The notes beneath the pieces were generated by a model. That model searched no databases, was not told the DNA's origin, and worked only from the letters and a program-made list of their open reading frames with translations. A program made the translations under genes and the position numbers. A stretch of DNA of 64,000 nucleotides from Sphingomonadales bacterium UBA2683 (GTDB taxonomy: Bacteria; Pseudomonadota; Alphaproteobacteria; Sphingomonadales; Sphingomonadaceae). Position 1 is the stretch's first letter; the number at the start of each line of letters is the position of its first letter. This document shows, piece by piece, positions 58,211-64,000 of this stretch. Where the stretch lies: assembly GCA_002354635.1 (NCBI GenBank), contig DELZ01000003.1, positions 338,613 to 402,612 on the forward strand, in the 5' to 3' direction.

Positions 58211-58290
58211 GTGTCGTCCCGGCAATGATCGGGACCCGAAGCTATATCCGATATATTGGATTGGAGGCCAGCCTGCGCCGGCCTGACAAT
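58211..58290. repeat. REP-like palindromic intergenic element between serC and serA
   Basis: About 80 bases. The left part forms GTCCCG-GCAATGAT-CGGGAC; the right part (GGCCAGCCTGCGCCGGCCTGACAA) forms another stem, GGCC-AGCCTGCGCC-GGCC. The ends GTGTCGTCCC and CTGACAAT and the TGGATTGGAGG centre resemble dispersed palindromes known from sphingomonad and other alphaproteobacterial genomes. I see no second copy in this window. Confidence 0.55.
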
Positions 58291-58310
58291 CCCCACAAGG
58301 AATTCAGAAT

Positions 58311-59894
58311 ATGCCAAAAGTTCTCATATCCGACAAAATGGACCCGAAGGCCGCCGAGATTTTTCGCGAGCGCGGTTGCGAAGTCGACGAAATCACCGGC
58401 CAGACGCCCGAAGAACTGATGCAGATCATCGGCGAATATGACGGTCTCGCAATCCGCTCGTCGACCACAGTCACCCCGGAGATACTGGCGGCAGCAACCA
58501 ACCTCAAGGTGGTCGGCCGCGCCGGTATCGGAGTCGACAATGTCGATATCCCGGCTGCTTCCGCCAAGGGCGTCGTGGTCATGAACACGCCATTCGGCAA
58601 CAGCATCACCACGGCCGAACATGCGATTGCCCTGATGTTCGCCCTGGCCCGTCAGCTTCCCTCGGCCGATGCCTCCACCCAGGCCGGCAAATGGGAAAAG
58701 TCGAAGTTCATGGGCGTCGAACTGACCAGCAAGACGCTGGGACTCATCGGTGCCGGCAATATCGGCTCCATTGTCGCCGAGCGCGCCATAGGCTTGCGGA
58801 TGAAGGTTGTCGCCTATGACCCCTTCCTGACCGAGGAGCGTGCGGTTGAAATGGGTGTCGAAAAAGTCTCGCTGGACGATCTGCTCGCCCGCGCCGACTT
58901 TATCACGATGCACACGCCGCTCACCGACCAGACACGCAACATCCTGTCGGCGGAAGCGCTTGCGAAAACCAAACCCGGCGTCCGGATCATCAACTGTGCA
59001 CGCGGCGGCCTGATCGACGAGGCGGCCTTGAAGGATGCGCTGGAATCGGGTCATGTCGCTGGCGCTGCGCTGGACGTTTTTGCAAAAGAACCGGCAAAGG
59101 AAAATCCCCTGTTCGGCGCTCCAAACCTGATCTGCACACCGCATCTCGGTGCATCGACCAGCGAGGCTCAGGTCAATGTCGCGATTCAGGTCGCCGAACA
59201 GATGGCCGACTATCTGGTCAATGGCGGCGTCGAAAATGCCCTCAACATGCCGAGCCTTTCTGCTGAGCAGGCGCCGAAACTGAAGCCCTATATGGCGCTT
59301 GCGACCCAATTGGGATCGCTTGTCGGGCAGCTCGCGGCTGACCAGATCAAGGGCGTTGCCGTGGAAGTGGAAGGTGCGGCGGCCGAACTGGACCAGAAGC
59401 CGATTACGGCTGCTGTGCTGGCCGGCCTGATGCGCGCCTATAGCGACACGGTCAACATGGTCAACGCGCCCTATCTGGCGAAGGAGCGCGGCCTCGATGT
59501 CCGCGAAATCCGCCATGAGCGCGAGGGCGACTATCACACGCTGGTCCGGGTATCGGTAACCACCGACGAAGGCGAAAAGTCGGTGGCCGGCACCCTGTTC
59601 GGATCCTCCGGTCCGCGACTGGTCGAGATGTTCGGCATCAAGGTCGAGGCCGATCTGGAAGGAGATATGCTGTATATCGTCAACCAGGATCAGCCCGGCT
59701 TTATCGGCAGCGTCGGTTCGACGCTCGGTGCGGCGGGCGTTAATATCGGTACGTTCCATCTCGGTCGTCGCAGCGATGCGCCGGGCGGCGAAGCGGTTTT
59801 GCTGCTTTCGATCGATTCGCCGGTCGAAGAGACCGTGCTTTGGTCCGTCTGTCAGCTGGAAGGCGTAAAGACGGTCAAGGCGCTGAAGTTTTGA
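58311..59894 (+). CDS. serA: D-3-phosphoglycerate dehydrogenase
   Basis: First step of serine synthesis, oxidising 3-phosphoglycerate with NAD. 527 aa, long form: catalytic/NAD domain with LGLIGAGNIGSIVAERA, INCARGGLIDEAAL and CTPHLGASTSEAQ (His/Glu relay), then an intervening domain (about 315-450) and a C-terminal ACT domain (about 455-527) for serine feedback. AAGGA lies ten bases before ATG. Confidence 0.97.
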   Translation: MPKVLISDKMDPKAAEIFRERGCEVDEITGQTPEELMQIIGEYDGLAIRSSTTVTPEILAAATNLKVVGRAGIGVDNVDIPAASAKGVVVMNTPFGNSITTAEHAIALMFALARQLPSADASTQAGKWEKSKFMGVELTSKTLGLIGAGNIGSIVAERAIGLRMKVVAYDPFLTEERAVEMGVEKVSLDDLLARADFITMHTPLTDQTRNILSAEALAKTKPGVRIINCARGGLIDEAALKDALESGHVAGAALDVFAKEPAKENPLFGAPNLICTPHLGASTSEAQVNVAIQVAEQMADYLVNGGVENALNMPSLSAEQAPKLKPYMALATQLGSLVGQLAADQIKGVAVEVEGAAAELDQKPITAAVLAGLMRAYSDTVNMVNAPYLAKERGLDVREIRHEREGDYHTLVRVSVTTDEGEKSVAGTLFGSSGPRLVEMFGIKVEADLEGDMLYIVNQDQPGFIGSVGSTLGAAGVNIGTFHLGRRSDAPGGEAVLLLSIDSPVEETVLWSVCQLEGVKTVKALKF

Positions 59895-59904
59895 ATCGAT
59901 AGCA

Positions 59905-59948
59905 ATAGACCCAAGAAAAAAGATGGCCTGAGCCTGTGCTTGGGCTAT
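59905..59948 (+). promoter_or_regulatory. Hairpin just upstream of the hisZ ribosome binding site
   Basis: ATAG-A-CCCAAG (59905-59915) pairs with CTTGGGCTAT (59939-59948), ten base pairs with one bulged A and a 23-base loop. The 3' arm ends directly before GGAGCAGGG, the hisZ ribosome binding site. It could tune hisZ translation or protect the serA 3' end; there is no T run, so it is not a standard terminator. Confidence 0.45.
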
Positions 59949-59959
59949 GGAGCAGGGCC

Positions 59960-62378
<2,419 letters not shown>

Positions 62379-62427
62379 TCAGGTCGGTTGACCCAAGTTA
62401 GAACGCAAGGCTAACTCCTGGTCGGAA

Positions 62428-63312
62428 CTAAAGGTTTTTCTGGCCCCCTTCCAGCAGCCAGCGCGCCGATTCTTCATCGAGCAATTCATTCAGCCTGGCG
62501 TGGAATTTTTCCTGCTGAGCAGCGCTCAATCGATTTTTCCATTGTCCGCTGGTGCCGTTGGCAAAAAAGTTGGTTTCCGCCTTCCACATGCCCGTTCCGC
62601 TGTTGGGCGCATATTGCTCCGCGTTGGCTTTCATCGAGGAAAAGCTGGCGGCTTCCGTGAAGGCATCCAGTTGCCCGCTGTCCGTCGCAACACCTATCTC
62701 CGAAGAAATTTTCTCGATTTCCCCGCGCAGGTCGGCTTTCATGTCGGAATAATGGTGAAGGTGCACGTTGGGGAGATGTCGGTAGGGCCAATAGCTATCC
62801 AGCAAATAGGCCATGGTCGGCAACGTCTGCTGATCCCATGCGTCCGGATTCGGTGTGCCCGACAAAAACTTGTCAAACGCGCCGTCACCATCTCCGAAGA
62901 CGCTTTTGGCAAGACCCTGGTCACTCATATTGTCCTTGTGGTTCTGCCCCGAAAAGAAGACATCGCGGGGATCACGAAAAATGACGAGATAGCTGCAGGT
63001 CGCGTGATAGGGAATACCATCAAAAGGACTGTGCGTTTTGAGGAATCTGCGGTGTGGCAGGCCATCTATCCGCTCCAGCATCGGTTCCAGGGGATCAAAA
63101 TTGGAGTCGACCCAGGGTGAAATGACACTGGGCTGCTGGCCGTGGTCCACCTTACCGAAAACCAGCAATGTACAGATCGCTTGCGTCCAAGTTGTCCCGC
63201 ATTTTGCAGGCGTACAAATGAAGATATCATCGCTGCGATGCCTGAACGTGTCCCAGCGTGATGTATCGGTAATCGGCCCCGAATATCGCTGGCCCTGCCC
63301 CGGTGTCATCAT
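62428..63312 (-). CDS. Sulfotransferase domain protein
   Basis: 294 aa, cytosolic sulfotransferase (Sulfotransfer_1) type. The PAPS 5'-phosphosulfate loop is KCGTTWTQ (residues 37-44) and the 3'-phosphate region is LVIFRDPRDVFFSG. The acceptor His position lies near RRFLKTHSPFDGIPY. The acceptor is unknown; bacterial homologs act on lipids, glycans or small molecules. Starts with two ATG codons in a row. Lies downstream of the symporter gene on the same strand. Confidence 0.9.
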   Translation of the reverse strand: MMTPGQGQRYSGPITDTSRWDTFRHRSDDIFICTPAKCGTTWTQAICTLLVFGKVDHGQQPSVISPWVDSNFDPLEPMLERIDGLPHRRFLKTHSPFDGIPYHATCSYLVIFRDPRDVFFSGQNHKDNMSDQGLAKSVFGDGDGAFDKFLSGTPNPDAWDQQTLPTMAYLLDSYWPYRHLPNVHLHHYSDMKADLRGEIEKISSEIGVATDSGQLDAFTEAASFSSMKANAEQYAPNSGTGMWKAETNFFANGTSGQWKNRLSAAQQEKFHARLNELLDEESARWLLEGGQKNL

Positions 63313-63403
63313 TTCCCTGTCCCCCCTTACAATTACGTCTCATGTCATACTTGGCAAGTCAAACAGAACCAGAAGCGCGTTTCATTCCCGGTACATATCC
63401 TGA

Positions 63404-64000
63404 CTAGACATCGTCCGCCGAGATCATTTCCGCGCGGTCTATTTCACCCGTCATTGACGCTACCGTCACTGCCACTGCGGCATCGCCCGAGACATTGGTA
63501 GTGGTCCGCATCATGTCCATGATCCGATCGACACCGGCGACAAAGGCGATGGTTTCGAGCGGCACGCCGACGCTGCCGAAGACCAGTGCCATCATGATCA
63601 GGCCGGCGCCGGGAATACCAGCCGCGCCGATCGCACCGAGGGTCGAGGTGATCGAGATCAGGAGATAGTCGCCCCAGCTCAGGTCGACACCGAATATCTG
63701 CGCGCCGAACAGGGTGGCGAGACCCAGATACATGGCGGTGCCGTTCATGTTGATCGTCGCACCCAGCGACACGACAAAACTGGCGACCGAATTGCTGACC
63801 CCGAGATTGCGTTCGACACAGCGCAAGGTCACCGGCAGCGTGGCATTCGAAGAGGCGGTGGAATAGCTGACCGCTATGGCATCAATTATACCGCGGAAAA
63901 AGTCGATAACCGGCAGCTTCGCGATGAACTTGATCATCGCCGAATACATCAGCCCGATGATCAGCAGGCAACCGAGATAATTGAGCCCGACCAGCTGTGC
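63404..64000 (-). CDS. Sodium:dicarboxylate/glutamate symporter (SDF/DAACS family), C-terminal part
   Basis: The frame is open to the window edge, giving about 198 C-terminal residues of an inner-membrane carrier. The family core is visible: the serine-rich re-entrant loop (SYSTASSNATLPVTLRC), then GATINMNGTAMYLGLATLFGAQIFG with the sodium/substrate NMNGT motif, the second loop GAAGIPGAGLIMMALV and DRIMDMMRTTTNVSGDAAVAV. Substrate could be a C4-dicarboxylate or an amino acid. N-terminal half not in the window. Confidence 0.94.
   Translation of the reverse strand, partial: AQLVGLNYLGCLLIIGLMYSAMIKFIAKLPVIDFFRGIIDAIAVSYSTASSNATLPVTLRCVERNLGVSNSVASFVVSLGATINMNGTAMYLGLATLFGAQIFGVDLSWGDYLLISITSTLGAIGAAGIPGAGLIMMALVFGSVGVPLETIAFVAGVDRIMDMMRTTTNVSGDAAVAVTVASMTGEIDRAEMISADDV

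Overview
This window is a stretch of bacterial chromosome, roughly 60% G+C by eye. It looks like an alphaproteobacterium of the order Sphingomonadales, in the Sphingopyxis / Sphingorhabdus / Parasphingorhabdus neighbourhood. This is inferred from protein style and gene order: a HemB of the alphaproteobacterial non-cysteine metal type, a CarD regulator beside ferredoxin and a SUV3-like helicase, the order serC-serA-hisZ-purA, a CtrA-type TTAA-N7-TTAAC box, and several small proteins of a kind common in sphingomonads. No search was run.

Layout. 1-6.4 kb: the 3' half of rpoB, then rpoC and a strong terminator. 6.4-12 kb: a secreted repeat protein with a lectin-like C-terminus, an azoreductase/pirin operon divergent from a LysR regulator, a LysE exporter and a PDZ-M48 protease. 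12-18 kb (minus strand): an RND efflux pair followed closely by msrA, galU and a small lipoprotein. 18-23 kb: tsaC, divergent from an acyl-CoA dehydrogenase and a DUF815 ATPase, then a PQQ-type sugar dehydrogenase. 23-30 kb (mostly minus strand): two head-GIN/DUF2807 proteins flanking a methyltransferase, then carD, fdxA, an S4 RNA-binding protein and a SUV3-like helicase. 30-36 kb: an M23 peptidase behind a perfect CtrA box, hemB, a GNAT, a gamma-carbonic anhydrase, and rplU-rpmA. 36-44 kb: lnt-metK-trmB and two paralogous PF10118-type proteins. 44-49 kb: a LytS/LytTR two-component pair and a vanadium-haloperoxidase/outer-membrane-barrel pair. 49-56 kb: two APC-fold transporters, pheA, a membrane-anchored cytochrome c, a LOG protein and an extensin-like lipoprotein. 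56-64 kb: a ferric-reductase-like membrane protein with a PepSY partner, serC-serA-hisZ-purA, a sulfotransferase, and the C-terminal part of a sodium:dicarboxylate symporter cut by the window edge.

The content is mostly core metabolism (transcription, translation, serine, histidine, purine, phenylalanine, heme and SAM synthesis, lipoprotein maturation) with envelope and redox functions between. I see no insertion sequences, prophage genes, CRISPR arrays, restriction systems, tRNAs or rRNAs. I found no convincing new multi-gene system. The best leads are the secreted two-repeat lectin-like protein, the PF10118 paralogs with a di-iron-like ExxH pattern, the CtrA-box M23 peptidase, the membrane-cytochrome/PepSY pair, and the unknown gene divergent from the LytS/LytTR pair.
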